This document shows, piece by piece, positions 22,801 through 33,282 of a stretch of 64,000 nt of DNA. The position numbers were made by a program, and so were the translations under genes. Each line of letters starts with the position of its first letter. Position 1 is the first letter of the stretch. Source of the DNA: Variovorax paradoxus (lineage in GTDB: Bacteria > Pseudomonadota > Gammaproteobacteria > Burkholderiales > Burkholderiaceae_C); assembly GCF_030811855.1 (NCBI RefSeq), contig NZ_JAUSRN010000001.1:248001-312000 (forward strand), in the 5' to 3' direction. The notes beneath the pieces are model-generated. The model was not told where the DNA came from. It was given only the letters and a program-made list of their open reading frames with translations, and searched no databases.

Positions 22801-23840
22801 CCGCTTCCACCATGCAAGCGCACACCGCCGCCGTGCCCGTGGCCCCCAAGCCCCGCACGCGCACGTCCTGGCGCCACTGGCTCGCACAGCGCCCCTCGGT
22901 CTTCACGCTGGCGTTGATCGTGCTCGTGAGCCTGGTGGTGGGCGCGATCAACCCCAGCTTCTTCCAGCTGCCGGTGCTGTTCGACATCGTGCGCGCCTGC
23001 ACGGTGCTTGGCCTGTTCGCGCTCGGCGTGCTGATCGTGCTGGCGGCCGGCGGCATCGACGTTTCGTTTGCGGCCATTGCCGCACTCACGATGTACAGCA
23101 TCACCAAGCTCGTGCTGAACTACTTTCCGGAGGCGCCGATTGCGCTGCTGCTGGTGGCGGGAGCGGTGAGCGGTGCCCTGCTCGGCGTGCTCAACGGCCT
23201 GCTCGTGCACTGGCTCAAGGCGCCTTCGCTGATCGTGACCATCGGCACGCAGTACCTGTACCGCGGCATTCTTCTGACCTTCGTCGGCACCGTGTTCTTC
23301 ATGAACGTGCCGCTGCCGATGGACGCCTTCGGCAAGCTCGCGCTCTGGCGCTTCGATACGCCGCAGGGCCTGCATGCGGTGCTGCCGGCGACCGTGCTGG
23401 TGCTGGCCGGCGCCGCGGTGCTGACCTGGTGGCTGCTGAACCGCACGCTGATGGGCCGCGCGGTGTACGCCATCGGCGGCAGCCTGGCGATCGCGGAGCG
23501 GCTGGGCTACAACCTGCGCACCGTTCACGTCTTCGTCTTCGCCTACGCGGGCTTCCTGTCAGGGCTTGCGGGCATCGTGCACGTGTCAAGCACGCGCTTG
23601 GCGAATCCCTTCGACCTGGTGGGCAACGAACTGGACGTGATCGCCGCCGTGATCCTCGGCGGCGCGCGCATCACCGGCGGCAGCGGGACCGTGGGCGGCA
23701 CGCTGCTGGGCGTGGTGCTGGTCACGCTGATCAACAACGTGCTGATTCTGGCGGGCGTGCCAAGCACCTGGCAGAAGGTCATCATCGGTGCCTTCATCCT
23801 GGTGGCGGGAGCTTGCTTCGCGATGCGCAAACGGGCATAG
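22797..23840 (+). CDS. sugar ABC transporter permease, second subunit, 347 aa
   Basis: RbsC/LsrD-type permease with eight or more hydrophobic segments, GGIDVSFAAIAALTMYS and ILGGARITGGSGTVGGT motifs. The ATGA overlap with the ATPase gene indicates translational coupling. Last gene of the operon that starts at deoC. Confidence 0.9.
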   Translation: MTASTMQAHTAAVPVAPKPRTRTSWRHWLAQRPSVFTLALIVLVSLVVGAINPSFFQLPVLFDIVRACTVLGLFALGVLIVLAAGGIDVSFAAIAALTMYSITKLVLNYFPEAPIALLLVAGAVSGALLGVLNGLLVHWLKAPSLIVTIGTQYLYRGILLTFVGTVFFMNVPLPMDAFGKLALWRFDTPQGLHAVLPATVLVLAGAAVLTWWLLNRTLMGRAVYAIGGSLAIAERLGYNLRTVHVFVFAYAGFLSGLAGIVHVSSTRLANPFDLVGNELDVIAAVILGGARITGGSGTVGGTLLGVVLVTLINNVLILAGVPSTWQKVIIGAFILVAGACFAMRKRA

Positions 23841-24027
23841 GGCCTCCGCGGCATCCACGCCACATGGCGCAGGCTTGAAGCCGGTGATCCTCACGATCTG
23901 CGTTTCGCACCGGTTTGCCGCCCTGGCTCCGTCTCGACAAATCCGTGCACGCAACACCGTGGATGTCTAGAACTCGCACGAAGAATCTTTCCAGGATTCA
24001 TCAGTTATCGGGTGCTACAGTGGATCG

Positions 24028-24435
24028 ATGAGAGACGCATTTCCCAGGCGGCTGCATGCCAGTGATCTGAGGGAGCTCGCAACGCAAGGGGAGCTCGGCG
24101 GCACGGGCGAGGATTGCGCTTGCCGGCTTCGACATGCGAGGGGCTGGGAAAGCATGCCGGAGGAGCGCTGGCCCTCGCAACTCATGGAACTCCAAGGCAC
24201 GTTGCGCGACCCATCGATCGAGGAGCCGACCTTCGAGGAATTCCATCCAGCCGGAACGCGCTACGAATCTCCCGGGGCGCCGATCGCGATCGACTTCTTT
24301 CCTTTCAACCGGTGTGACGTGTATCGCTGCACGGCCTGCGGCCTGCTGGTGCTTCGCTACACGGAATATGGCGGTTACTACGTCGACCACCGCGTACGTC
24401 GTGTCGAGGCTTCGTTGATAGTCGATACAGTCTAG
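24028..24435 (+). CDS. conserved hypothetical protein with CxxC motif, 135 aa
   Basis: No known domain. The middle is acidic (RDPSIEEPTFEEFHPAG), and the C-terminal part (CDVYRCTACGLLVLRYTEYGG, a beta-rich segment with CxxC) resembles small ribbon-like proteins of Comamonadaceae. Cysteines at CACRL and CTAC could bind a metal. It stands alone. Confidence 0.6.
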   Translation: MRDAFPRRLHASDLRELATQGELGGTGEDCACRLRHARGWESMPEERWPSQLMELQGTLRDPSIEEPTFEEFHPAGTRYESPGAPIAIDFFPFNRCDVYRCTACGLLVLRYTEYGGYYVDHRVRRVEASLIVDTV

Positions 24436-24688
24436 GCGGCGAGGCCTGCGAGATGCAAACGGCTCGTTAACGCGCAAGAAAACGCCCCTCGCGTCGCTAG
24501 CCAGGGTCATCCCCTCCGATCGCCAGGCAATAAAGGTCACGCTGGATCGAACTTGTAGCCCTTCTCCTACGGCACACCATCAAAACAGGACACCGTAAGG
24601 TCATTAAAGAGCGTACGGTCGGGAGACGTTCACAGTCCTCTCGCAATCGCGCGGCAGCTCGAAGTCGTAACACAGGAGCCCCGTCGCA

Positions 24689-24904
24689 ATGTCCCTACCG
24701 CACTCTCTCACTCACTCTCAGGTCGATTTCATCGGCCGCGATGTCGAAGCGCTGGCCTCGCACATGCGCCACTGCGCACGTGCGCAGGGGCGATGGTTCT
24801 CGATGCGAAGCCACATGCAGCGGGTGCGCGCACTCGCGGCGGGGCGGATCGTCACGATGGCCTGCTTTGCGGTCGCTTTCGCTATCAGTCTGCTCTTCGT
24901 TTGA
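24689..24904 (+). CDS. small membrane protein, 71 aa
   Basis: AGGAG precedes the ATG. The N-terminal 45 residues are polar with many His and Arg; the last 20 (GRIVTMACFAVAFAISLLFV) form one membrane segment. It lies 94 bp before the glucan synthase and may be in the same transcript. Function unknown. Confidence 0.6.
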   Translation: MSLPHSLTHSQVDFIGRDVEALASHMRHCARAQGRWFSMRSHMQRVRALAAGRIVTMACFAVAFAISLLFV

Positions 24905-24983
24905 AAGTGGCAGACCCAGAACCGAACCGGACTGCAATTTCCCGCCGGACCGAGCAAACAGGCACCAACCGCCTCAGATTCAA

Positions 24984-25016
24984 GACGAAGGCGGCGCGAT
25001 GAGCGCCGCCTTCGTC
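24984..25016 (+). promoter_or_regulatory. perfect hairpin holding the glucan-synthase start codon in its loop
   Basis: GACGAAGGCGGCGC and GCGCCGCCTTCGTC pair over 14 bp without mismatch around the 5-nt loop GATGA, which contains the ATG at 24999. The RBS-like GAAGG is in the 5' arm. If it forms in mRNA it would block ribosome binding; it has no T-run to act as a terminator. Confidence 0.6.
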
Positions 25017-28000
25017 GTTAATCGACTCGCGGATCTCAGCCCTTACGCGCGCGCACTGCTGTTAGCTCCGCACGATCCGGTGGCGCTGCCGATCCGTGCC
25101 GAACTCTTCGGAGCCCAGCGCTTCGAGCAGCACGGCCACAGCCTGGCCCGGGCCCAAGTGGTCGAACTCGATCCTCGCCGGGCGCGCGAAGGAGCACCTT
25201 TTTTTCCGCGCGTGGACGAGAACCTCCAATCGCTGCGCAACGCGTTCGACTACATCGCGCTGGTCTCGCAGAGCGGACGCTATGTGTCGCCGGCGGCCGA
25301 ATGGCTGCTCGACAACTTCCACCTCGTGGAAGCACAGCTCCAACAGATCGATGAGGGCGTGCCGCGCAGCTACTATGCGCGCCTGCCCAAGCTCGCCACG
25401 CCGCCCCTCGCGGGCCTGCCACGCGTCTACGGCATCGCCTGGGCCTATGTGGCCCATACCGACAGCGTGCTCAACGAGTCGCTGTTCACTGCTTTCCTCA
25501 ACGCCTACCAAGACATCGACGAGCTCACGCTCGGCGAACTCTGGGCGATGCCCACCACCTTGCGCGTGGTGCTGCTCGAAAATCTGCGCCGCGTGGCCGA
25601 AAACATTGCTGAGAACAAGGTTGCGCGCGAAATCGCGCATGCCGTCTGGGACGCGGCCCCGCATGTCTCGACGCAAGATCTCGACGCGCTATATCGCGCA
25701 TTGCAGAGCCACAACCTGCAAGACGCCTACCTCACGCAGCTCTGGCAGCGCCTGCCGGTGGAGTACGGCGAGAGCATGCCCGCGCTGGTCCGGTGGACTG
25801 AGCAGCACTGCCCCAACGGGCCCGCGCTGATCGCCGAGACGCAGAACGCGCAGGCCGCGGCCAACCTCACCGTCGGCAACATCATCACCACGCTGCGCAT
25901 GATCGGCCAGGTCGAGTGGAGCGACCGGATCGAACCCATCAGTCGGTCGCTGCGCGTGCTGCGCATGCTTCCAAGCTTCGCGGACGAAAGCGAGCTTACG
26001 CGCCAGCAGATCACGCACGCCATGGAGCGGGTCGCGCGCGACAGCGGCCGATCCGAGCGCGAGGTGGCAGAGGCCGTGGTGCAACTGACGGCGACTGCGT
26101 CGGCCGACGATGCCGGACGCCACGTCGGCCGCGATGACCGAGCCGACGGCACCGCCGGCTACTACCTGTTCGGCCGGGGGCGTGCCGCGCTGATTACGGC
26201 GCTCCAATCCGACGCGGCGGCGGGCCGCGCCGGCCGCCCTGCAAGGGTGCGCCCGTGGCGCAGCCATGGCTGGCGCCTACCTGTTTATGTGCTTTCCATC
26301 GTGCTGGGCACCGTGGGGCTTCTCGCGGCCGTGGCGCACGGGCTGCCTCGCCCTCGCGACTGGGCCACGCTCACCGCGATGGCGCTGCTCGCATGGCCGC
26401 TCTCCGAGGCATTGATCGCCTTGGCGCAGCGCATCATGGCGGAGTCGGTGCGTGTGCAGGCGTTGCCTCGTCTCGATTTCGCGGCCGGCATACCCGAACG
26501 GCACCGCGCCCTGGTCGTCATTCCCACGATGCTCAGCTCGACAGGGAACAACGCGCAGCTGACCCATCGGCTCGAACTGCACTGGCTCGCCAACCGCGAG
26601 GCGCACGCCCAGTTCGCGCTGCTGACCGACTGGGCCGACGCGCCGCAGGTATCGGCGCCCGACGACGCACCACTGCTCGAGGATGCCATTCGGCGCATCG
26701 CCGAACTCAACGCGAAATATCCCGCGCCCGAGGGCACGGTTTCACGCTTTCTGCTGCTGCACCGCCCGCGCAGCTGGAGCGGCACCGAAGAGCGCTGGAT
26801 GGGCTGGGAGCGCAAGCGCGGCAAGCTCGAAATGCTGATGCGCCTCTTGGCGACCGGGGACGCCAGCGGCTTTCTGCCACTCGCGCCGGGCCAGCAACTG
26901 GCTCCGGGGCCAACGCCTTATGTGCTGACGCTCGACAGTGACACCGGCCTGCCGCCGGGCGCATTGCGCGACCTGGTGTCGATTGCCGCGCACCCGCTCA
27001 ATGCGCCCGAAATCGATGCCCGATCCCGGCGCGTGGTCGCCGGCTTCGGCATCCTCCAACCGCGCATCGTGACGCCGTTTCCGGTGCGCAGCGAACGCTC
27101 GTTCTTCCACTGGATGTTCGCCGGCCAGTGCGGGCTCGACCCCTACGGCAGCGGCGCATCTGATATCTACCAGGACGTGTTCGGCAGCGGCTCCTTCACC
27201 GGCAAGGGCCTGCTGAATGTGCGCGCTGTGCACGCCGCCCTCGACAGCCGTCTGCCCGATGGCGCGGTGCTGAGCCACGACCTGCTCGAAGGCACGGTGG
27301 CGCGCTGCGCCATGGTGAGCGACGTCGTGCTGATCGAAGACCACCCGCACCACTCCGGCGTGGCCGCCTCGCGCGTGCACCGCTGGGTGCGCGGCGACTG
27401 GCAGTTGCTGCCGCTGTTATGGCGCGCCGGGCACTTCGGCATCGACGCGCTCGGCCTGTGGAAGATGGGCGACAACCTGCGCCGCTCGCTGGTCGTGCCC
27501 GCCTCTTTTGCGCTGCTGGTGCTCGTCATCTTCACGCAGGCCATGCCGCTTGGATGGGCCCTGGCCGCGGTTGCATCAGCGCTCACGCTCGGGCCGCTGC
27601 TCGGCGCCCTGGCCGGGCTGGTGCCGACACGCCGCGCCATCGAGTTGCGCCACTTCTTCGACGTAGGCGCGGTTGAGCTGCTGCGAGCCACGGCCGGTGC
27701 GGCCTGGCAGTTCGTGCAACTGGCGGCGCAGACCCGCATGCTGCTCGACGCAATGTTCCTTGCAACATGGCGGCTGACCGTCAGCCGCAGGCATTTGCTC
27801 CAATGGACCACGACAGCGCAGGCGCAGGCACAGTCGAGTCAGCAATTGCCGCCCTTCCTTCGCAATGCGGCGGTCAGCAGCGTCTTTTGCCTGGCACTGG
27901 CCGTCGTGGCGGCGCGATGGAGCGCCTATCCCGTGGGCGGACCGTTGCTGTTCATCGTCTGGGCGCTGGCGCCGTTCGCGGCCTGGTGGAGCAGCCGCGT

Positions 28001-31000
28001 CGACGCTCAGGTGCCTGATCCGCTGAGCACCGAACAGCGCAGCTACCTCGAGAAGTTGGCACACGACACCTGGCGCTTCTTCGAGCTCGTGGTCGGCCCG
28101 GAAGACAACCACCTGCCGCCCGACAACCTGCAGCTCGAGCCACAACCGACCATTGCCCACCGCACCTCGCCTACCAACGTCGGCATGTACCTGCTGGCCG
28201 CCTGTTGCGCGCGCGAGTTCGGCTGGATCGACACTGCGGCGCTGCTCGCACGCCTCACCGCCACGCTCGACACCGTCGACCGCATGCCCAAGCACAAGGG
28301 CCATCTCTTCAACTGGTACGACACGCAGACGCTGCAGGCGCTGCCGCCGGCTTACGTGTCCAGTGTGGACAGCGGCAACTTCGCGGGCCACCTGGTGGCC
28401 GTGGCCCAGGCCTGCCGCACCTTCGCAGCGGAAGGTTGCCAAAGCCATGAAGAACCCGCGCTGCATATGCTGGCACGACGCTGCGATGCGCTGCACACCG
28501 GCATGGATTTCAGCGGCCTCTACGACACGAAGCGGCACTTGTTCCACATCGGCCTGCGCGTCGAGGAGAACGTGCTCGACGCGAGCTATTACGATCTGCT
28601 GGCCTCCGAGTCGCGGTTGCTGAGTTTCCTGGCCATTGCCAAGGGCGATGTGCCGCGCCGCCACTGGATGGCGCTGGGCCGCCCGTTCCTGCTGATGGGT
28701 TTTCAGCCCGGCCTGAAGTCCTGGTCCGGCTCGATGTTCGAGTACCTGATGCCTGCGCTCGTGATGTCCGAGCCGGACGACGGCCTGCTGCAGGTGGCCA
28801 ACACGGCGGCCATCGCCGAGCAGCAGGCGTTCGGGCGTTTGCTGAACCTGCCATGGGGCGTTTCGGAGTCGGCCTACTTTGCGCATGACCATTCGCTGGC
28901 CTACCAGTACTCGCCCTTTGGGGTGCCGCGCCTCGCACTGCGCCGCACGCCTCCCACCGACCGTGTGGTGGCGCCGTATGCGAGTGTCATGGCCGCCGTG
29001 CTTGCACCTGTTGCGGCGGTGGTCAACCTGGAGCTGCTCGAATCGCTCGGCGCGCGCGGCGAGTTCGGTTTCCACGACGCGGTCGACTTCACCACCTCGC
29101 GCCAAGCCGCGGGCCAGGCCCTTACCGTGGTGCGCAACTTCATGGCACATCATCAGGGCATGTCGCTCGTGGCGCTGTGCAACGTCCTGCGCGCCGAAGC
29201 GCCGCGCCGCTGGTTCGGCAGCGCCGCGCTTGTGCAGGCGCACGAGTCGCTGCTGCACGAACGTACGCCGCGACACATCATCGGCAGCGCCGACCCGCGC
29301 ACACCGCCCGAGCCCAGCATGACCGAATTGGCGCCGCTGTTCCAGCTGCGCGCGGTGGATCCGACGGGCCCGGGCTTCCACCCTACGCACCTGCTGTCGA
29401 ACGGGCGCTACACCGTGTCTCTGCGCGCCAATGGTGCGGGTGTCAGCCGCTGGCGCGCGTTCAACGTGACCCGCTGGCGAGACGATCCCCTGCGCGACAG
29501 CCATGGCACTTTCTTCTACCTGCGCGATACTGGGAAAGATGGAGGCCGGCACGAACTCGTCTCGCTCACCGCGCTGCCCGCGCCCGGTGCAGGCTGGAGC
29601 TACCGCACCCGCTTTCTTGCCGAGCAAGTGCAGTTCGATGCGGCCGGTGATGGGTTGCAGGTGCGCACCACAGTGCTGATCAGCCCCGAAGACGACACCG
29701 AGTTGCGCAACATAACGCTGCAAAACACCGGCGAAGAAACCCGCACGCTCGAGCTCGTCTCCTACTTCGAGCCGGTGCTGTCGAACCCCAAGGCCGACGA
29801 GGCGCATCCGGCCTTTGCCAACCTGTTCGTCGAATCGCGCTGGGAACCCGCATGGCGCGCGCTGCTGATGACGCGCAAGCCGCGACTGCACGGCGACCCG
29901 GCGGTAGCGGCCGTGCACTTTCTCGCCTCGGTCGACGCGCATGTACTTTCTGTGGACTGCATGACCGATCGGCGCGCCTTCATCGGCCGCAACCGCTCGC
30001 TCGCGAGCCCCGCGCTCGATGCGCAGCCGCTCGCGGCCGACGGTACGCCGGTTAACGGGCTCGACCCCATCGCCTGCCTGCGCGTGCGCCTGTCAATTGG
30101 GCCAGGGGCTACCGCCCGCCTGTGCTTCGCGACCGCCGCCGACGAAAACATCCAAGCGCTGATGCCCAGGATCGACCGCTATCTCGAGCCGATGCATGTC
30201 GAGCGCGCCATGCGCATGGCTGCCACGCTGGCGCAGGTGCGGCTGCGCGACCTGAGCATTGCGCCCGCACAGACCTTCGCGCTGCAAGACCTGACGACCA
30301 TCCTCACCTACACCACGGCGCGCCCCATGAGGGACCGCGGACTGGTCGACCTCCGACAGCTCTGGCGCTTCGGCATTTCGGGTGACAAGCCCATCGTGCT
30401 GGTCGCCATCCACTCGATGGACGGCATGGGGCTCATCAACGCCCTGCTGCGTGCGCAGCCCTGGTGGGGCTTCGGTGGAGTGGCCTGCGACCTGGTGGTG
30501 CTCAACAGCGAGCCGAACTCCTACCTCATGCCGCTGCAGCGCGAGATCGAGACTCTTCGCCTGCGCGTTGCGCACCAGACCCAGAACAGTTTTCCGCGCA
30601 ACGACACGGCGGGTTTCTACCTTCTGCGCGACCACGAAGTGGCGCCTTCGGAGAAGGCCGCGCTCTCGAAGCTGGCACGCGTGGTGTTTACCGCCGACGG
30701 CCGTTCGCTCGAAATGCAAGTGGCCGCGTTGCACGAAGCGCGCGGTGTTGCGGCGTCCGACGGCTCGGAGACGCCAGCGGCGTTGTCACGTGTCGCGTTG
30801 CTGGCGCGGCCCGGACAGGCTCTCTGCGCTGAATCGCCGGTGGGAAGTTTCGATGCCGAGAGCGGTGAGTTCCGCTTCGAGGTCGACGCGGACCACCGTA
30901 CGCCACGCCCGTGGATCAACGTGATCGCCAATGCCAACTTCGGCTTCCAGGTGTCTGAATGGGGCACCGGCTTCACTTGGGCCGGCAACAGCCGCATGCA

Positions 31001-33200
31001 CCAGGTCACGCCATGGTCGAACGACCCGGTGCAGGACCCGGCCTTCGAGCACTACCTGCTGCAAGATCTCACCACGCGTCACCTGCTGCCGCTCACGCCG
31101 GCCGGCCAGGGCGCCGAGCATGAACGTCAAGTGCGTCACCGGGTGCGCCACGGCCAGGGCTACACGGTCTTCGAATGCCGTCAAGGGAACTTGGCACTCG
31201 AGACCACCTTTTTCGCGGACCGCAGCGACAACGTCAAGGTGGTGCACATTCGCGTGCACAACGAAGGCTCTGGCCAACGCCGGCTGCGCGCGCTCGGCAT
31301 GGTCGAGTGGCAACTTGGCGCCGCACGCGGCGAACGGCGGACCGTTCATTGCTGGAAGCCCGACGACCAGCCCGCGGTGTTCGGTCAGCAGCGTGAATCG
31401 AGCACCGGCTTCGGCGGCAGCACGGCGTTCCTGCTGTTGGCAGGGGCTCCGAATGCCGCTCAGTGGACCTGCGATCGGAACGAGTTCTTCGGGGGCCGCG
31501 GCATCGTCGAAGTGCCCGACACGTTGGCGCGGCGCGCAGGCAGCGGCCTCGACGCCTGCGCGGCCATCGCAGGCGACTTCGTCATCGATGCGGGCCAGGT
31601 GGCGGAGTTCAGCTTCGTGCTCGGCCATGCCGGCAAAGCCGATGCGGCGCTGGAGCTCGCAGCCCGCTGGCGACAGCGCGACGTGCCCGAAGCCCTGGCG
31701 CAGGTGCGCGGCTTCTGGGACGAGCTGCTGGGCCGCCTGCAGGTGAGCACGCCCGATCCGCTGTTCAACGTCATGGTCAACCGCTGGCTCGTCTACCAGA
31801 CGCTGGTCTGCCGGCTCTGGTCGAAAGCTGGCTTCTACCAGGCCGGGGGCGCCTTCGGATTTCGCGACCAGCTGCAGGACGCGATGGCCTTTGCGCTCAC
31901 TGATCCGTCACGGCTGCGCGAACAGATCCTGATCAATGCGGCGCGCCAGTTCCCCGAAGGCGACGTGCAGCACTGGTGGCACATGCCCGGCGGCGCGGGT
32001 GTCCGCACGCGTTTTTCGGATGACCTGCTGTGGCTTCCTTTTGCGATCGCGCACTATGTCGAGGTGAGCGGCGATGCGGCGCTGCTTGATCTCGTGGTGG
32101 GCTTCATCGAGGGCCCCGCGATCCCCGACGTTGTCGAAGACGCTTACTACACGCCGCAACACAGCGGCCGAGTGGCCACGGTGTTCGAGCACGGCGCGCT
32201 GGCCATCGATCGGAGCCTGGCGACAGGCGTGCACGGCCTGCCGCTGATGGGCACGGGCGACTGGAACGACGGCATGAACCGCGTCGGCCATGAGGGCCGT
32301 GGCGAATCGGTCTGGCTTGCATGGTTCCTGTGCAGCGTGGTCGAAAAGTTCGCGCCGCTCGCGCAGGCGCGAGGCGAACACGAACGCGCCGCACGCTGGA
32401 ACGAGGCCCGGCACGGCTGGATCGCCGCGCTGCATGACGCCGGCTGGGACGGCGCCTGGTTCCGCCGCGCCTTCTTCGACAACGGCGCGCCGATCGGTTC
32501 GTCGGCCAACGAAGAGTGCCGCATCGACCTGATAGCGCAGGCCTGGTCGGTGCTGTCGGGCGCCTCGGACGACGCGCACACCAGCCCGGCAATGGCTGCC
32601 ATCAAGGAGCACCTGCACGACGACCCAGCCGGCCTGCTGCGCCTGCTGACGCCGCCCTTCGCCCGCTCGACCAACAACCCGGGCTACATCCAGGCCTACC
32701 CGCCGGGCGTGCGTGAGAACGGCGGGCAGTATTCGCATGGCGCGGTGTGGGCGCTGATGGCGCAGGCACTCACGGGCGACAGCCAGGCGGCGTGGCAGAG
32801 CTTCGAAGGCCTGAGCCCGGCGCACCGCGCTGCGCATCCCGAGCGCGGGCCCGCCTACGAACTGGAACCCTACGTGATGGCGGGAGATATCTACAGCGCA
32901 GCGCCGTATGTAGGGCGTGGCGGCTGGAGCTGGTACACCGGCTCAGCCGCATGGCTGCACCGCGCCGCGGTTGAAACTCTGCTGGGGCTGTCCGTAAAGG
33001 GACGCATGCTATCGCTGACGCCGCGCGTGCCCCCGCACTGGCCGGGCTTCGAGCTTGCGTTGCGACTTGGCAAGCAACGGCTGGTGCTGCAGTGGCGCCC
33101 TGCCGAAGAGTCGAACGCGCCCACGCATCAACTGATGGCGGGCGAATGGCTCGATTGGCACTCACTGCCTCCCGACGCGATCGTGCGGGTCTTGGCGTAG
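24999..33200 (+). CDS. ndvB: cyclic beta-1,2-glucan synthase (NdvB-like), 2733 aa
   Basis: Giant inner-membrane enzyme that makes cyclic beta-1,2-glucan for the periplasm. Order: N-terminal helical region (1-420), two membrane segments (about 425-480), a GT84-type glycosyltransferase with DSDTG near 645, more membrane segments (about 830-885 and 955-995), a glycoamylase-like region (about 1050-1460), two beta-sandwich domains, and a C-terminal GH94 phosphorylase-like domain with GDWNDGMNRVG near 2420, which sets ring size in Brucella Cgs. Length matches the family (about 2800). The start codon lies in a strong hairpin. No transporter (NdvA/Cgt) is nearby. Confidence 0.9.
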   Translation: MSAAFVVNRLADLSPYARALLLAPHDPVALPIRAELFGAQRFEQHGHSLARAQVVELDPRRAREGAPFFPRVDENLQSLRNAFDYIALVSQSGRYVSPAAEWLLDNFHLVEAQLQQIDEGVPRSYYARLPKLATPPLAGLPRVYGIAWAYVAHTDSVLNESLFTAFLNAYQDIDELTLGELWAMPTTLRVVLLENLRRVAENIAENKVAREIAHAVWDAAPHVSTQDLDALYRALQSHNLQDAYLTQLWQRLPVEYGESMPALVRWTEQHCPNGPALIAETQNAQAAANLTVGNIITTLRMIGQVEWSDRIEPISRSLRVLRMLPSFADESELTRQQITHAMERVARDSGRSEREVAEAVVQLTATASADDAGRHVGRDDRADGTAGYYLFGRGRAALITALQSDAAAGRAGRPARVRPWRSHGWRLPVYVLSIVLGTVGLLAAVAHGLPRPRDWATLTAMALLAWPLSEALIALAQRIMAESVRVQALPRLDFAAGIPERHRALVVIPTMLSSTGNNAQLTHRLELHWLANREAHAQFALLTDWADAPQVSAPDDAPLLEDAIRRIAELNAKYPAPEGTVSRFLLLHRPRSWSGTEERWMGWERKRGKLEMLMRLLATGDASGFLPLAPGQQLAPGPTPYVLTLDSDTGLPPGALRDLVSIAAHPLNAPEIDARSRRVVAGFGILQPRIVTPFPVRSERSFFHWMFAGQCGLDPYGSGASDIYQDVFGSGSFTGKGLLNVRAVHAALDSRLPDGAVLSHDLLEGTVARCAMVSDVVLIEDHPHHSGVAASRVHRWVRGDWQLLPLLWRAGHFGIDALGLWKMGDNLRRSLVVPASFALLVLVIFTQAMPLGWALAAVASALTLGPLLGALAGLVPTRRAIELRHFFDVGAVELLRATAGAAWQFVQLAAQTRMLLDAMFLATWRLTVSRRHLLQWTTTAQAQAQSSQQLPPFLRNAAVSSVFCLALAVVAARWSAYPVGGPLLFIVWALAPFAAWWSSRVDAQVPDPLSTEQRSYLEKLAHDTWRFFELVVGPEDNHLPPDNLQLEPQPTIAHRTSPTNVGMYLLAACCAREFGWIDTAALLARLTATLDTVDRMPKHKGHLFNWYDTQTLQALPPAYVSSVDSGNFAGHLVAVAQACRTFAAEGCQSHEEPALHMLARRCDALHTGMDFSGLYDTKRHLFHIGLRVEENVLDASYYDLLASESRLLSFLAIAKGDVPRRHWMALGRPFLLMGFQPGLKSWSGSMFEYLMPALVMSEPDDGLLQVANTAAIAEQQAFGRLLNLPWGVSESAYFAHDHSLAYQYSPFGVPRLALRRTPPTDRVVAPYASVMAAVLAPVAAVVNLELLESLGARGEFGFHDAVDFTTSRQAAGQALTVVRNFMAHHQGMSLVALCNVLRAEAPRRWFGSAALVQAHESLLHERTPRHIIGSADPRTPPEPSMTELAPLFQLRAVDPTGPGFHPTHLLSNGRYTVSLRANGAGVSRWRAFNVTRWRDDPLRDSHGTFFYLRDTGKDGGRHELVSLTALPAPGAGWSYRTRFLAEQVQFDAAGDGLQVRTTVLISPEDDTELRNITLQNTGEETRTLELVSYFEPVLSNPKADEAHPAFANLFVESRWEPAWRALLMTRKPRLHGDPAVAAVHFLASVDAHVLSVDCMTDRRAFIGRNRSLASPALDAQPLAADGTPVNGLDPIACLRVRLSIGPGATARLCFATAADENIQALMPRIDRYLEPMHVERAMRMAATLAQVRLRDLSIAPAQTFALQDLTTILTYTTARPMRDRGLVDLRQLWRFGISGDKPIVLVAIHSMDGMGLINALLRAQPWWGFGGVACDLVVLNSEPNSYLMPLQREIETLRLRVAHQTQNSFPRNDTAGFYLLRDHEVAPSEKAALSKLARVVFTADGRSLEMQVAALHEARGVAASDGSETPAALSRVALLARPGQALCAESPVGSFDAESGEFRFEVDADHRTPRPWINVIANANFGFQVSEWGTGFTWAGNSRMHQVTPWSNDPVQDPAFEHYLLQDLTTRHLLPLTPAGQGAEHERQVRHRVRHGQGYTVFECRQGNLALETTFFADRSDNVKVVHIRVHNEGSGQRRLRALGMVEWQLGAARGERRTVHCWKPDDQPAVFGQQRESSTGFGGSTAFLLLAGAPNAAQWTCDRNEFFGGRGIVEVPDTLARRAGSGLDACAAIAGDFVIDAGQVAEFSFVLGHAGKADAALELAARWRQRDVPEALAQVRGFWDELLGRLQVSTPDPLFNVMVNRWLVYQTLVCRLWSKAGFYQAGGAFGFRDQLQDAMAFALTDPSRLREQILINAARQFPEGDVQHWWHMPGGAGVRTRFSDDLLWLPFAIAHYVEVSGDAALLDLVVGFIEGPAIPDVVEDAYYTPQHSGRVATVFEHGALAIDRSLATGVHGLPLMGTGDWNDGMNRVGHEGRGESVWLAWFLCSVVEKFAPLAQARGEHERAARWNEARHGWIAALHDAGWDGAWFRRAFFDNGAPIGSSANEECRIDLIAQAWSVLSGASDDAHTSPAMAAIKEHLHDDPAGLLRLLTPPFARSTNNPGYIQAYPPGVRENGGQYSHGAVWALMAQALTGDSQAAWQSFEGLSPAHRAAHPERGPAYELEPYVMAGDIYSAAPYVGRGGWSWYTGSAAWLHRAAVETLLGLSVKGRMLSLTPRVPPHWPGFELALRLGKQRLVLQWRPAEESNAPTHQLMAGEWLDWHSLPPDAIVRVLA

Positions 33201-33254
33201 CCTGCGTTTCGCCGGCTCGCAGGGACTTCTTGACGATGAACAACACCCCCGGAA

Positions 33255-33277
33255 CCCTCGTTGGACGAGGGAATTTT
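33255..33277 (+). terminator. probable terminator after the glucan synthase
   Basis: CCCTCGT-TGG-ACGAGGG followed by AATTTT, 55 bp after the stop. The T-run is short. It may also serve the convergent Crp/Fnr gene. Confidence 0.5.
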
Positions 33278-33282
33278 GAAAC

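Noticed and set aside
27576..29942. A 788-codon open frame opposite the glucan synthase
   Set aside because: Antisense shadow with Arg/His/Gln-rich product; the plus strand holds clear family motifs.
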